Position numbers and translations under genes: made by a program | Notes under the pieces: model-generated | The model's database searches: none | Seen by the model: only the letters and a program-made list of their open reading frames with translations | What the model was told of the DNA's origin: nothing | Shown here: in pieces, positions 27,286-35,839 of the stretch | Layout: every line of letters begins with the position of its first letter | Numbering within the stretch: the first letter of the stretch is position 1 | DNA from: Pasteurella skyensis | Lineage (GTDB): Bacteria > Pseudomonadota > Gammaproteobacteria > Enterobacterales > Pasteurellaceae | Length of the DNA: 64,000 nucleotides | Reading direction: 5' to 3' | Assembly (NCBI RefSeq): GCF_013377295.1 | Contig: NZ_CP016180.1 | Coordinates: 744,001 to 808,000, forward strand

Positions 27286-27780
27286 ATGAAAAAGACGTTA
27301 GTACTAATCTTATCCACATTATTTTTAGGAATGAGCCTAATGTATTTGAATAAAGATAACTCACCAATCCAATGTAGTGATTTGCTGAAAGAATATGCAA
27401 ACACGCCTCAAAATATTGCAAATAAATTACATTTTGAGGGTTGTGAGGTGGTTAATGGTCAAATAGAACTCGTTCGAGCAACCTATAAAATAAAGGCACA
27501 AAATTCAGAAATAGTAGAAGATTACTTTGCCAAGAAATATGCTATTCCTAAAATGCAATGGCAAGAGTGCCACGATGGACTATGTGTGCTAAGTACTTCA
27601 AGTTATGTAGGCGTAGATTTCCCTGCAGAAAAAATAGAGAAATTGTATAAACTGGATAAGGAAAATCTAGGTTTAAGTTTTGATATGTCAGGGATTTATG
27701 ATTATTTAGGTAAAACTATCAAGCAACGAGAGTATATCAAAGACTTTAAAATAGAGATTGCTATTACGCAAAGTCCTTGA
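27286..27780 (+). CDS. DUF4952-like exported protein
   Basis: 164 residues. One N-terminal hydrophobic segment (about 1-21) acts as signal or anchor. Motifs CSDLLKEYANTPQNIANKLHFEGCEV (conserved Cys pair near 31 and 53), then ATYKIKAQNSEIVEDYFAKKYAIPKMQW, follow the pattern I know for DUF4952. Role unknown. An AT-rich stretch with ACCCGCTATAAA precedes it. Confidence 0.55.
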   Translation: MKKTLVLILSTLFLGMSLMYLNKDNSPIQCSDLLKEYANTPQNIANKLHFEGCEVVNGQIELVRATYKIKAQNSEIVEDYFAKKYAIPKMQWQECHDGLCVLSTSSYVGVDFPAEKIEKLYKLDKENLGLSFDMSGIYDYLGKTIKQREYIKDFKIEIAITQSP

Positions 27781-27794
27781 TGTTAATGTAAAAA

Positions 27795-27803
27795 ACAAGC
27801 GGT
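27795..27803 (+). other. exact uptake-signal core ACAAGCGGT
   Basis: Followed by AACAT and AAAAATTTGCAAA, the usual spacing of core and AT tracts in the extended signal. Confidence 0.85.
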
Positions 27804-27851
27804 AACATATTATCAAAAATTTGCAAAATAACACAGTAAGGTGAATAAAAA

Positions 27852-28175
27852 ATGCAACAAATACTTTTAAAAATCAATAACTTTAATATTGATACCACTA
27901 TTGATGATTATGATGTTGATGTCACAGAATTTTTTGATGAAATTGCTCTAGATTTAGAGGAGATTGACCCATTAACGGAACAGCAAAAAAAGGATTTAAT
28001 TGATGCGTTATTTGGTTTTATTGAGCGTAGTCCTTCAGATATGCAAGAAGACTTTTCTTTTATTCATTTAATAGAAAGTATTGATGCACCTGACTATGCC
28101 ATTTATGATTCAAAATTGATTGAAATTAATACTAAAATTGGCGCAAAAAATACGTTATTGTTTAGAGGTGAATGA
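27852..28175 (+). CDS. small acidic hypothetical protein
   Basis: 107 residues, strongly acidic (DDYDVDVTEFFDEIALDLEEIDPLTE). No signal peptide. It lies at the head of a second run of immunity-like genes and follows an uptake signal. Its last codons overlap a 38-residue frame in another phase; the two may once have been one gene. Confidence 0.55.
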   Translation: MQQILLKINNFNIDTTIDDYDVDVTEFFDEIALDLEEIDPLTEQQKKDLIDALFGFIERSPSDMQEDFSFIHLIESIDAPDYAIYDSKLIEINTKIGAKNTLLFRGE

Positions 28176-28284
28176 AAAGAAAAAATACCTTCCACTATTA
28201 GAAAATATCGCCAAAAATCCATCATACAATGATGAAGTGAGGGAGCTGGCATTAGAGTTATATGAATATCAATTAGAGAATTAA
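28168..28284 (+). CDS. 38-residue ORF with GTG start, or shifted 3' end of previous gene
   Basis: GTG 28168 to TAA 28284. It reads KKKYLPLLENIAKNPSYND then ELALELYEYQLEN, clearly protein-like. It overlaps the previous stop by eight bases with AGAGGTG around the start. Either a coupled small gene or a piece cut off by a frameshift. Confidence 0.4.
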   Translation: MNEKKKYLPLLENIAKNPSYNDEVRELALELYEYQLEN

Positions 28285-28287
28285 AAA

Positions 28288-28737
28288 ATGATACATTTTA
28301 AGAAAAATACAGGGGTAAAACCTGCCAGTAAAGAGCATATTGCTCTTGTTGAACAAGAGGTAGAACTCACATTTACTCAAGAATACCTTGATTTTATGGC
28401 ACAAAATAATGGTGGAGAACCGATTGAGAAATTTTTTACGCTTGGAGATAATGAAAAAGTGGTAGAGCGATTTTTATCTTTTGTCGATGACTATAAAGAG
28501 AATCCATTAGGTTGGTATGATGTCGCAATCGTTTTTAATCAAATCTTTGACAGATTGAATGAGCATTTGTGTCCTTTTGCCGTTTGTTTCGGTGGGGATT
28601 TTTTATGCTTTGATTTTGAAAATACGGATGACCCACGAATTGTATTATGGCTTCACGAAGAATCTGATGAAGATAAACCTTATATTGTTTATGTAGCAGA
28701 AAATTTTAAAGCGTTTTTATCAATGTTAAGAGCCTAG
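28288..28737 (+). CDS. SMI1/KNR4 (SUKH) family protein, probable immunity protein
   Basis: 149 residues. The SUKH plan is complete: VEQEVELTFTQEYLDFMAQNNGGEP (about 22-46), VVERFLSFVD, then PFAVCFGGDFLCFDF near 95 and IVLWLHEESDEDKP. Cytosolic. It starts three bases after the small frame above and is followed by an exact uptake signal. Confidence 0.8.
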   Translation: MIHFKKNTGVKPASKEHIALVEQEVELTFTQEYLDFMAQNNGGEPIEKFFTLGDNEKVVERFLSFVDDYKENPLGWYDVAIVFNQIFDRLNEHLCPFAVCFGGDFLCFDFENTDDPRIVLWLHEESDEDKPYIVYVAENFKAFLSMLRA

Positions 28738-28748
28738 AATAAATAAAA

Positions 28749-28757
28749 ACAAGCGGT
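28749..28757 (+). other. exact uptake-signal core ACAAGCGGT
   Basis: Followed by CACATTTATTCAAAAATTTACAA, the extended signal with both AT tracts. Confidence 0.85.
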
Positions 28758-28834
28758 CACATTTATTCAAAAATTTACAACAATGGAGGGGGTGATGAAA
28801 TTAAACAACCCTTTAAATATTAATAGGAGTATTT

Positions 28835-29290
28835 ATGGAAAACAATGAAACTGAAACAGTTGCACTGATCACAAATAAATTAATTGCATTTATTAATGAG
28901 ATGAATAAATGGGAATTGAAAAATAGGGCTATTAGTGATGAGCTTTCGAGTAAAGAAGATTTAACAGATGATGATATCGAAAAATCGAGAGAAGTAAGAA
29001 GAAATGGTTTAGAGGCTATATATTCTAAATATTGCACGGAAAGAATATTAAAACTGAAGTCTGGTAGAATGGTATCTTTAATGTGCTCAACGCCTCCTGA
29101 GTATGCCATAGATACTCAACCTATTGAAAAAATAGAGAGAATTAATAAAAACAAATATCATATCTATACTAATCAACTAGATGGATTTAAACATAATTTC
29201 CGTTATACCATCGTATTCAAAAAAGGGGAATGGCGGTTCGATAAAAAAGAGTGGTTTGGTGAAGAAAAATGGGAAAGCATGTCTCTTTAA
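28835..29290 (+). CDS. NTF2-fold-type immunity protein (tentative)
   Basis: 151 residues, soluble. A helical acidic N-terminal half (RNGLEAIYSKYCTERI near 63) is followed by strands PPEYAIDTQPIEKIERINKNKYHIYT and the tail YTIVFKKGEWRFDKKEWF. The order and the tryptophan-rich end resemble NTF2-fold immunity proteins paired with Rhs toxins. No toxin is seen nearby. GGAGT precedes the ATG. Confidence 0.5.
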   Translation: MENNETETVALITNKLIAFINEMNKWELKNRAISDELSSKEDLTDDDIEKSREVRRNGLEAIYSKYCTERILKLKSGRMVSLMCSTPPEYAIDTQPIEKIERINKNKYHIYTNQLDGFKHNFRYTIVFKKGEWRFDKKEWFGEEKWESMSL

Positions 29291-29427
29291 ATATAGCGTC
29301 TTGGCTAAGTTAAAATAGCAGCAACAAAGCAAAGCGGTTACATTTATTCAAAAATTTGCAAAAGGATAAAAGTTGTTAATTCTTTCCTTCTTAATCTAAA
29401 AATAGCGATTTAATAGAGAAGTTAAAA

Positions 29428-29886
29428 ATGATAAATATAGAGATTATAGAAAATAGCCAAAAAGGGCATAATGATTTATTACTTGAAATCCCAGAGTTGA
29501 TAGGAAAGAAAATATTAGATAGTTATTATTTGATCTTAGCTTCTGAGGGAAAACGAAAAAGAGGGAATGCAAAATACACCCTCGTTCAATTATTAACGTT
29601 CTGGTATCAAAAAATCACCCAATTAAAAGAAGGACAAATTATTTATCTCCCCATTGATTTTAATGATGAATATACTGCTGGGTTAAAAGTAGAAAAAGAT
29701 CAGGATTTGATTTTAAGTTATGGCTATAGCCTAAAAATGTGCGGTTATAGTGTTAATCCTTTAGAATCTAGTGATTACTATAACAACGTTACTGATTTCC
29801 AAGCAGAAAATGACAATGTTTTAATTGTTAAACAACAAGATTTTGAAGAGGGGTTGAAAGGGCTGATTGATAGATTGGAGAGGTGA
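29428..29886 (+). CDS. hypothetical protein in second immunity cluster
   Basis: 152 residues, soluble, no family recognised. Strands and helices alternate; the tail FEEGLKGLIDRLER is helical. It stands between two AGCGGT/AGTGGT-like intergenic motifs, like its neighbours, which suggests the same kind of exchangeable gene cassette. Confidence 0.55.
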   Translation: MINIEIIENSQKGHNDLLLEIPELIGKKILDSYYLILASEGKRKRGNAKYTLVQLLTFWYQKITQLKEGQIIYLPIDFNDEYTAGLKVEKDQDLILSYGYSLKMCGYSVNPLESSDYYNNVTDFQAENDNVLIVKQQDFEEGLKGLIDRLER

Positions 29887-29988
29887 AATTAAGTGGTGAC
29901 ATTTTATCAAAAATTTTCAAGTTTATGATAGATAAACGAATTATTTTTATAACTTTAAGTTGTATTTAAGTTATATTAAGGTTATTAT

Positions 29989-30246
29989 GTGGTTTGTATG
30001 AATAAAATAATATATCAGATAAAAGCATTAAAACAACTGAGAAAAATACCTGAACAAGCGATTATTCGTCAAAATATTGATGAGCTTGAAAAAATGCCGT
30101 TTTGTAGTAATGTGAAAAAATTAAAAAATCATAAATATGCTTATCGTTTACGGGTAGGGCGGTTTAGAGTATTTTTTAATTTTGATGGCGTTATCAATAT
30201 TGTGTCAATTGAAGAGGTGAAAAAAAGAGATGAACGAACTTACTAA
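29989..30246 (+). CDS. RelE/ParE-type toxin with GTG start
   Basis: 85 residues from GTG 29989. AAGG at 29978 is seven bases ahead, ideal for this start, while the later ATG 29998 is too far. The fold is RelE/ParE-like: KALKQLRKIPEQ, then VKKLKNHKYAYRLRVGRFRVFFNF with the basic residues typical of ribosome- or gyrase-acting toxins. Its end overlaps the next gene by 17 bases, with the unusual order toxin before antitoxin. Confidence 0.8.
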   Translation: MVCMNKIIYQIKALKQLRKIPEQAIIRQNIDELEKMPFCSNVKKLKNHKYAYRLRVGRFRVFFNFDGVINIVSIEEVKKRDERTY

Positions 30247-30574
30247 TATACAAATTATAAATAATGAAAAAGGGTTACCTGCATTTGCAGTTATTCCTTA
30301 CGCTCTTTTTGAAGAACTGAGAGAGAATGGTCAGAAGATAGATTTTGATACTGCTGTACCTAAAGCCGTTGTTGATGATGTGTTTGATAATAATGTAACA
30401 CCTCTTAGAGCGTGGAGAAATCATTTAGGGCTATCACAAAAAGAGATGGCTAATCGTTTAGGGATTAGCCAAGCAGGGTATTCTAAACACGAAAACAGTG
30501 AAAAACTTACAAAATTAACCAGAGAAAAGATGGCTAAAGTGTTAAATATCACTCCTGAGCAGTTAGATTTTTAA
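30230..30574 (+). CDS. XRE-family antitoxin with Phd/YefM-like N-terminus
   Basis: 114 residues. The first ~45 (KGLPAFAVIPYALFEELRE) look like the prevent-host-death start; residues about 57-110 form an XRE helix-turn-helix (LRAWRNHLGLSQKEMANRLGISQAGYSKHE). It should neutralise the toxin before it and repress the pair. GAGG precedes the ATG inside the toxin gene. Confidence 0.82.
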   Translation: MNELTNIQIINNEKGLPAFAVIPYALFEELRENGQKIDFDTAVPKAVVDDVFDNNVTPLRAWRNHLGLSQKEMANRLGISQAGYSKHENSEKLTKLTREKMAKVLNITPEQLDF

Positions 30575-30578
30575 TTCC

Positions 30579-31340
30579 CTAACTAAATACAGTTACTTTT
30601 TCAGGCACTGCCGCAAGCTCTCTTTTATGATGAGATCGATTGTGCCAAAAGTTGATACGTTCTAAGGCTTTTTCACTGACCGTTTCGCCTTGTAAATAAG
30701 CATCAATTTCTGCATAAGTCACGCCCATTTCATCTTCATCGGTTTGACCTACCCATAAACCTGCACTTGGTGCTTTATTGATAATGCTTTGAGGAACATT
30801 CAAATAGCGAGCTAAATCATAAACTTGGGCTTTGGTAAGATGAACTAAAGGGAGAATATCGGCACCGCCGTCACCAAATTTAGTAAAATATCCCATATGC
30901 CACTCAGCCGCATTATCTGTGCCTACCACAATATGATTATGGCTTTGTGCGTGAGCGTAGAGGGCGATCATTCGTAATCTTGCCTGAACATTACCTGAAA
31001 TCACATTTTGGCGTTCCGCTTGGTCGTTAAATAGTGGCTGCATACTTTTTATAAAAGTATCATAAATGTCCGTAATAGGGCTAATTAATAGTGGGCAATT
31101 AATACTCTCCGCTAATTCTTGAGATTGCTCTATATCGATAGCGGGGGTATTTGCACTTGGTAGAGCAATACCTTGCACTCTTGCCCCTGTTTTTGCTAAT
31201 AAACAAGCGACAACAGCAGAATCAATCCCTCCACTAATACCAATGGTATAGCCGTTCGCATTATAGTTTTCTATACGTTGTTTTTCTAACCAACTTACTA
31301 AATAATCAGCATATTTTGCTACATTCCAATTTGCTTTCAT
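30579..31340 (-). CDS. nadE: ammonia-dependent NAD synthetase
   Basis: 253 residues, the short NH3-dependent form without a glutaminase domain. SGGIDS (residues 36-41) is the ATP pyrophosphatase loop, and VGTDNAAEWHMGYFTKFGDGGADILP (near 133-158) is the deamido-NAD site. It catalyses the last step from NaAD to NAD. It lies two bases after the nicotinate phosphoribosyltransferase stop, so both form one operon. It ends four bases from the convergent antitoxin gene. Confidence 0.93.
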   Translation of the reverse strand: MKANWNVAKYADYLVSWLEKQRIENYNANGYTIGISGGIDSAVVACLLAKTGARVQGIALPSANTPAIDIEQSQELAESINCPLLISPITDIYDTFIKSMQPLFNDQAERQNVISGNVQARLRMIALYAHAQSHNHIVVGTDNAAEWHMGYFTKFGDGGADILPLVHLTKAQVYDLARYLNVPQSIINKAPSAGLWVGQTDEDEMGVTYAEIDAYLQGETVSEKALERINFWHNRSHHKRELAAVPEKVTVFS

Positions 31341-31342
31341 TT

Positions 31343-32461
31343 TTATTTACTCTGTTTGTTTACTGGAAAGTCAACTAACTCTAAACGAGGATTTTTGACA
31401 TAATTTCGTCCCACTTTTGCTTGTGGTTTACCATTAAGTAATACGCAGTCACCTGTAAAACCAATATTGACTTTTAATAATGATGAGCCTACGCCATAAG
31501 AATCAACAGGGACATTCTCCTCTTCAAACTCTTTGATTTTTTTCACGCTAAAACCACCGCTAACAATAATTTTCACATAAGGAAAACCATTGTCATCTAA
31601 GGCTTTGCGTAATACTTGGATTAAGCGTTTATTGACACCACGAGGATCGAATTTACCCAATTCTTGTGGATTATCAAGGAAGTATTTATCAATCATCTGC
31701 TGCGAGGTATCTACACGAACGCCGTATAGCTCTTTACCAAAGGCTTTTGCCACTAATAAAGAATCATTGATGACATCATTATGATAATCTACTAAAGCCA
31801 CTAAATGATCATCAGGAAATTGCTCTTTATAAGCACGGCAAGCGGCAACCAAATCGCCTCCAAATAGCTGAATTAAGGCGTGAGGCATTGTACCCATTCC
31901 TTGCTCGCCCCACCATTCATTCATCGCATAAGTGGCTTGAGCAGAGGAGCCTCCGATAAAGGCTGCATAGCCATCACCAGCTTGTTGAGAGAAGTGATCA
32001 TCACGATCGCCCATAAAGATAATATGCTTATTATTTGCTGTTTGTACAATTTGATAAACGTTAGTCGCAACAGAAGTTCTACGAGCCAAAATACCGTCAA
32101 TAATCCCTTCCAAATAACCAAATTTATCGTATTCTCCCTCAATGGTTAACACACTTTCATAAGGTGAAATTTTATCGCCATCATTTAATGCGTGAATGGT
32201 TAAGGTTTCAGGTTCTTTTGCAAAACAATGTAATAAAGCCACCGCTTCATCAATACCACATAAAATAGCATTTTTCTTTTGGAAAAATTGCATAGTAACT
32301 CGATCTTTGGGGAAGTTAGCCTGTGCAATTTGGGCTGTTTTTAAAAAATAAACCGCAGAGAACCAACCCTCACCTACACGTTCATCAAATTTAAAGGTTT
32401 TATTGGTAAGACGTTTAATTTTACCTTGTTGTTTGAGCTTTTGTTCTTTTATATTTGTCAT
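31343..32461 (-). CDS. pncB: nicotinate phosphoribosyltransferase
   Basis: 372 residues. It makes nicotinate mononucleotide from nicotinate and PRPP, the entry step of the Preiss-Handler route. Visible family parts are GEGWFSAVYFLKT near 31, the catalytic region GGSSAQATYAMNEWW near 173 and VSGGFSVKKIKEFE near 302. It is of the short type common in Firmicutes and archaea and less like enterobacterial PncB. Coupled with nadE, it suggests NAD can be built from nicotinate if an adenylyltransferase exists elsewhere. Confidence 0.88.
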   Translation of the reverse strand: MTNIKEQKLKQQGKIKRLTNKTFKFDERVGEGWFSAVYFLKTAQIAQANFPKDRVTMQFFQKKNAILCGIDEAVALLHCFAKEPETLTIHALNDGDKISPYESVLTIEGEYDKFGYLEGIIDGILARRTSVATNVYQIVQTANNKHIIFMGDRDDHFSQQAGDGYAAFIGGSSAQATYAMNEWWGEQGMGTMPHALIQLFGGDLVAACRAYKEQFPDDHLVALVDYHNDVINDSLLVAKAFGKELYGVRVDTSQQMIDKYFLDNPQELGKFDPRGVNKRLIQVLRKALDDNGFPYVKIIVSGGFSVKKIKEFEEENVPVDSYGVGSSLLKVNIGFTGDCVLLNGKPQAKVGRNYVKNPRLELVDFPVNKQSK

Positions 32462-32627
32462 ATTTACTCACTATTTAAACAGTAATGGATAATATTTTAT
32501 TCAAAAAATGAGAACTTTTCAAATTGTTTGTTGTAAATGTAAAGTATTTATAAAAACAGAGATAAATATTTCGTTATCCTATATACTCTATCCTTATATT
32601 ATTATCAAAAAAAAAAGAGACATAAAT

Positions 32628-32984
32628 ATGAAAAAAACACATTTAATTTTACCAATTACAATAGCGTTATCAGGTTGTAATATTGCTCAAGATAATACAG
32701 CTGTACAAGGTTTATTAACCTTTGGTCACGAGGTGTCGTCTTTCGAACCTTGTGGATCAGAAAAAGGGTATTGGATTGTTGATCCAACAGATAAATTGAA
32801 TAATTTGTATAATGAAAAAGTCGCTAAGCCTTCCAAACCTTATACTCCAGTCCTTGCAGAATTGGTATTAAAAGATTTAGGAAAAGCCACAGAGGGGTTT
32901 GCAGAAGATTATGATAGTGTGGTAGAAGCTATTGAAATTAAATCCGTGCAATCTATTACTGGAGAAATTTCTTGTAGAAAATAA
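32628..32984 (+). CDS. small lipoprotein
   Basis: 118 residues from the ATG at 32628 (AAAAGAGACATAAAT ahead); a longer in-frame start has no ribosome site and would bury the lipobox. The signal ends ITIALSGC, a lipobox with Cys18. The body reads TFGHEVSSFEPCGSEKGYWIVD and ends ITGEISC, a pattern I have seen in small envelope lipoproteins without known role. Confidence 0.72.
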   Translation: MKKTHLILPITIALSGCNIAQDNTAVQGLLTFGHEVSSFEPCGSEKGYWIVDPTDKLNNLYNEKVAKPSKPYTPVLAELVLKDLGKATEGFAEDYDSVVEAIEIKSVQSITGEISCRK

Positions 32985-32990
32985 ATATCA

Positions 32991-33386
32991 TCAACCACCC
33001 TGTCCGTGATTCATATAGTTATAGAAATGATTATATACAAAGAAACTGAGTAAAATAAAGGTGATATAACTAAGATAAAAGGCGAGTTTATATTGTTGTT
33101 TTTTCATCAATATCCACACTAAAATTGCTAAGAAAAGACTATTTATTACTAGTAGAGCAGGGAAGTAATAGTCATTCAAAAAGTGATCAAATTCAGTTTT
33201 ATCTAAAATAAATCCCGCACTATTTAGTTGAAAAAAGCAGACAATTTCGATAATTATTACAGAAATAAGGGCAAATTTATTGCCTTTATTTTTATGAAAA
33301 AAACGATTTGGGATAAGACAACCTAATATCAAACCAATAAAGAGAATAAAAGCGATTAAATTAACTACGCTGCTCACATAATACAT
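32991..33386 (-). CDS. small membrane protein, unknown
   Basis: 131 residues with about four hydrophobic segments; ends YMNHGQGG. It lies four bases downstream of another small membrane gene on the same strand, so they are probably cotranscribed. No family recognised. Confidence 0.6.
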   Translation of the reverse strand: MYYVSSVVNLIAFILFIGLILGCLIPNRFFHKNKGNKFALISVIIIEIVCFFQLNSAGFILDKTEFDHFLNDYYFPALLVINSLFLAILVWILMKKQQYKLAFYLSYITFILLSFFVYNHFYNYMNHGQGG

Positions 33387-33390
33387 AAAA

Positions 33391-33783
33391 TCATTTCTCC
33401 ATTCGTTTAAAAATATAGGTTAATACACTTGCCAAAATAAGTATTGCGAGCCAAGAATAACTAAGTGTTTGATAAAGCATTTCGTAAAAAGTAAAGGTAC
33501 TCCACATCGCCACTTGATACTCAAAAATACAGTAATCTAAATAAAACCAAATCACTACAAAAAAGCTAAATCTGGCGAGCATTTTTAGATTTTGAGATTG
33601 GATTTTACGTAAAAGATAGGCTATCGGAATATAAGCGATAACAGTAAAAATAGACATACCTAAGGCTTCTTCAAAAAAAGAAAGGAGAGCCGAGGAGTGG
33701 ACATTATCTAGCTTTCCCATCGCACAATAAATTTGGCTCAGTGTAAATACAAAAATTAACAAGGCTTGTGTTCTTTTTTTCAT
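33391..33783 (-). CDS. small membrane protein, unknown
   Basis: 130 residues from the ATG at 33783, which starts a normal first TM (TQALLIFVFTLSQIYCAMG); an in-frame ATG at 33864 would add a polar tail. Three or four membrane segments and a basic end (IFKRMEK). No ribosome site is clear for either start. Function unknown. Confidence 0.58.
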   Translation of the reverse strand: MKKRTQALLIFVFTLSQIYCAMGKLDNVHSSALLSFFEEALGMSIFTVIAYIPIAYLLRKIQSQNLKMLARFSFFVVIWFYLDYCIFEYQVAMWSTFTFYEMLYQTLSYSWLAILILASVLTYIFKRMEK

Positions 33784-33961
33784 CGCTATTATTTGAGTAG
33801 TTAAAGTTTTGAGTAATAGTAACGGATAGGGTGTTATTTGAACAGTGATTTTTGTAATTTGCAAAAAGTTGTGAAGATCGTACCGCTATAACCATAACTA
33901 AAGTGGAAAAAATAGTATTAATATTGTACTATCCAAACAAAGCTTAATAATGGGAGCAAAA

Positions 33962-34687
33962 ATGAAACGTATTTTAATCAGTCAAACGGGTGACACAGAA
34001 AGCCTTGCTGTTGTAGAAGAGAATGGTAGCAGTGAAGTTATTCGAACTCAGAGAACAGGGCTTTTTGATGTAAATAACAATGTAGAACTTGAAACAGTTG
34101 AAGTGACACAACAGAATTTTGAGCAGATTCAGTCAGAGGTAGCAGAATTAAGAAGAGCAGGATTTGATGTTGATGATACGGGTTTACAAGAATTCTTAAA
34201 AGAGTTACAAACAGAAAACATACCAAATAATCAAGATGAGGAATTTTTTAATCAGCTGTTAGAAAAGAGTACTCAAACGACTTTTGAAAAGTTATTAGAA
34301 CGATTAGATGACGATGTAGAAGAGATTCTAGTTGATAATGAACTACTGTATCAAAGTACTGTGCTATTTCTGTCTCAAAATGCCCCTAATTATTGTTCTC
34401 TTGTTACGCTTTATCAAAACGATGAAGACTTATTTAAAAAATACATTCCTATGCATTCTTTTATTGAACATAATTGTATTGAAGAACCTCTATCGGCTCC
34501 GCATTTGTCACAAAATAGTGTTGATAGTGAGAGTTATATTAAAAAGCCCAAAAAGGTGAATGCTAAGCCGATAAAAACCTCAAATCAAAGCTTGGTGCAG
34601 GAAGGAAGCAAACAAACGCCGCTTAAACTGGTTGTGTTGGTGGTTATTATCGCAGTATTACTTTTTGTCTTAGGTATTTTTTCGTAA
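33962..34687 (+). CDS. tail-anchored hypothetical protein
   Basis: 241 residues from the ATG at 33962, chosen for GGGAG just ahead. A soluble, acidic, helical body (QTTFEKLLERLDDDVEEILVDNELL near 107) is followed by a Lys/Pro linker and one C-terminal TM (VVLVVIIAVLLFVLGIF). This is the plan of an inner-membrane protein with a large cytosolic domain. Not recognised. Confidence 0.6.
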   Translation: MKRILISQTGDTESLAVVEENGSSEVIRTQRTGLFDVNNNVELETVEVTQQNFEQIQSEVAELRRAGFDVDDTGLQEFLKELQTENIPNNQDEEFFNQLLEKSTQTTFEKLLERLDDDVEEILVDNELLYQSTVLFLSQNAPNYCSLVTLYQNDEDLFKKYIPMHSFIEHNCIEEPLSAPHLSQNSVDSESYIKKPKKVNAKPIKTSNQSLVQEGSKQTPLKLVVLVVIIAVLLFVLGIFS

Positions 34688-34837
34688 GGATAGAGCAATC
34701 GTAAACTTTTACCTATTGATTTTTTCATAAAAAATAAAGTATTAGCTTGCCCTGTTCATAAGGGTATATACAATTCAAAAATTCGCATATGAAAACTGTA
34801 TATACTCTGTTCTTACAACAAAATAGGGAGTTAAATT

Positions 34838-35689
34838 ATGGATATTGTAAAAAATACAATGATAGCATTATTATTTGCAGGAATAGTGGGCGTTACTAAT
34901 GCTCAAACAGTAAGTAAGCAATCCTATATTGAGTTCACAACTTCAAAAAAAATTGGAGAAAAAGTTCAATTTTTTATAGTGGCAGATTCTACTGAACAAA
35001 AAAATATATGGATTGACTTAAATAATAATGGAAAACGTGAAAAGAATGAGGGTGTGAAAGTTTTTACAACAGAAGATACATCTGATAGTGAGACTCGAGT
35101 GATAAAGAGTCAAACTTTTAGAATTTATGGGAAGGTAAATTTATTGGATTGTAGTGACAATCAATTTACAAATATAAATATTTCTCATAATCAAACTTTG
35201 AAAAAGTTGTATTGTAAAGAAAATCAATTAATAGATTTAGATGTGTCACAAAATAGTAATTTAGAAGAAATAGTTGTTAGTTCTAATAAATTGACAAGTA
35301 TAAACTTTTCTAAAAATAAGCAATTAAAATATTTGGATTGCTCTGAAAATGAAATAAAAGATTTAGATGTTTCTAAAAATATCGAATTAGAGTATTTAGA
35401 TTTTAGTTCGACACAAGTGAAAAATATAGATCTATCTTACAATATCAAGTTAATAGAATTAAATTGCTCTTATAGTGAATTAGCAAGTTTAGATGTATCG
35501 AGAAATACAGAATTAGATGAATTATTTTGTCATAAAAGTAAATTAACATATTTAGATGTTTCTAAAAATAATAAATTAGACATATTGGGCGCTCAAGATA
35601 ATGAATTATCCTGTATAAAAATAAGTCAAGAACAATTAAATCATTTAGAAGAGAAAAGTTGGTGGACAAGATATAATAAAAAATATTAA
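34838..35689 (+). CDS. secreted leucine-rich repeat protein
   Basis: 283 residues with a signal peptide (about 1-23, TNAQ). An initial beta domain has DLNNNGKREKNEG, a calcium-type loop. Then about seven 21-residue leucine-rich repeats follow, of the form LxxLDCSxNxLxxLDVSKNxx: LKYLDCSENEIKDLDVSKN, LDELFCHKSKLTYLDVSKN. This repeat style is common in Bacteroidetes surface proteins and unusual in a gammaproteobacterium; lateral transfer is plausible. GGGAG precedes the ATG. Confidence 0.82.
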   Translation: MDIVKNTMIALLFAGIVGVTNAQTVSKQSYIEFTTSKKIGEKVQFFIVADSTEQKNIWIDLNNNGKREKNEGVKVFTTEDTSDSETRVIKSQTFRIYGKVNLLDCSDNQFTNINISHNQTLKKLYCKENQLIDLDVSQNSNLEEIVVSSNKLTSINFSKNKQLKYLDCSENEIKDLDVSKNIELEYLDFSSTQVKNIDLSYNIKLIELNCSYSELASLDVSRNTELDELFCHKSKLTYLDVSKNNKLDILGAQDNELSCIKISQEQLNHLEEKSWWTRYNKKY

Positions 35690-35743
35690 ATTAAGTGTGA
35701 ATTGTAATTAAAAGAATACGTTTGCTAACACAAATAAAAGAAT

Positions 35744-35788
35744 AGCGGGTCAAGTACTTAACCAAAATTTCGTGTATTTTTACCCGCC
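35744..35788 (+). repeat. intergenic AGCGGGT hairpin, copy 1
   Basis: AGCGGGT at 35744 and ACCCGCC at 35782 enclose a sequence closely related to that at 37377-37421 (CAAGTACTTAACC... versus CAGGTGATTACCT...). Both copies end in GTGYATTTTYACCCGC. They flank the RhuM and Imm7 genes. Confidence 0.55.
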
Positions 35789-35839
35789 AAAACCTTGTTT
35801 TTTATCCGCTAGTATTGTTTCAATTAAGGACTATCTAAA

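Noticed and set aside
28768-28834. GGAGG near 28784 with a nearby ATG as an extra small gene
   Set aside because: The frame is very short (MKLNNPLNINRSIYGKQ-like) and runs into the next gene's start without features of its own.
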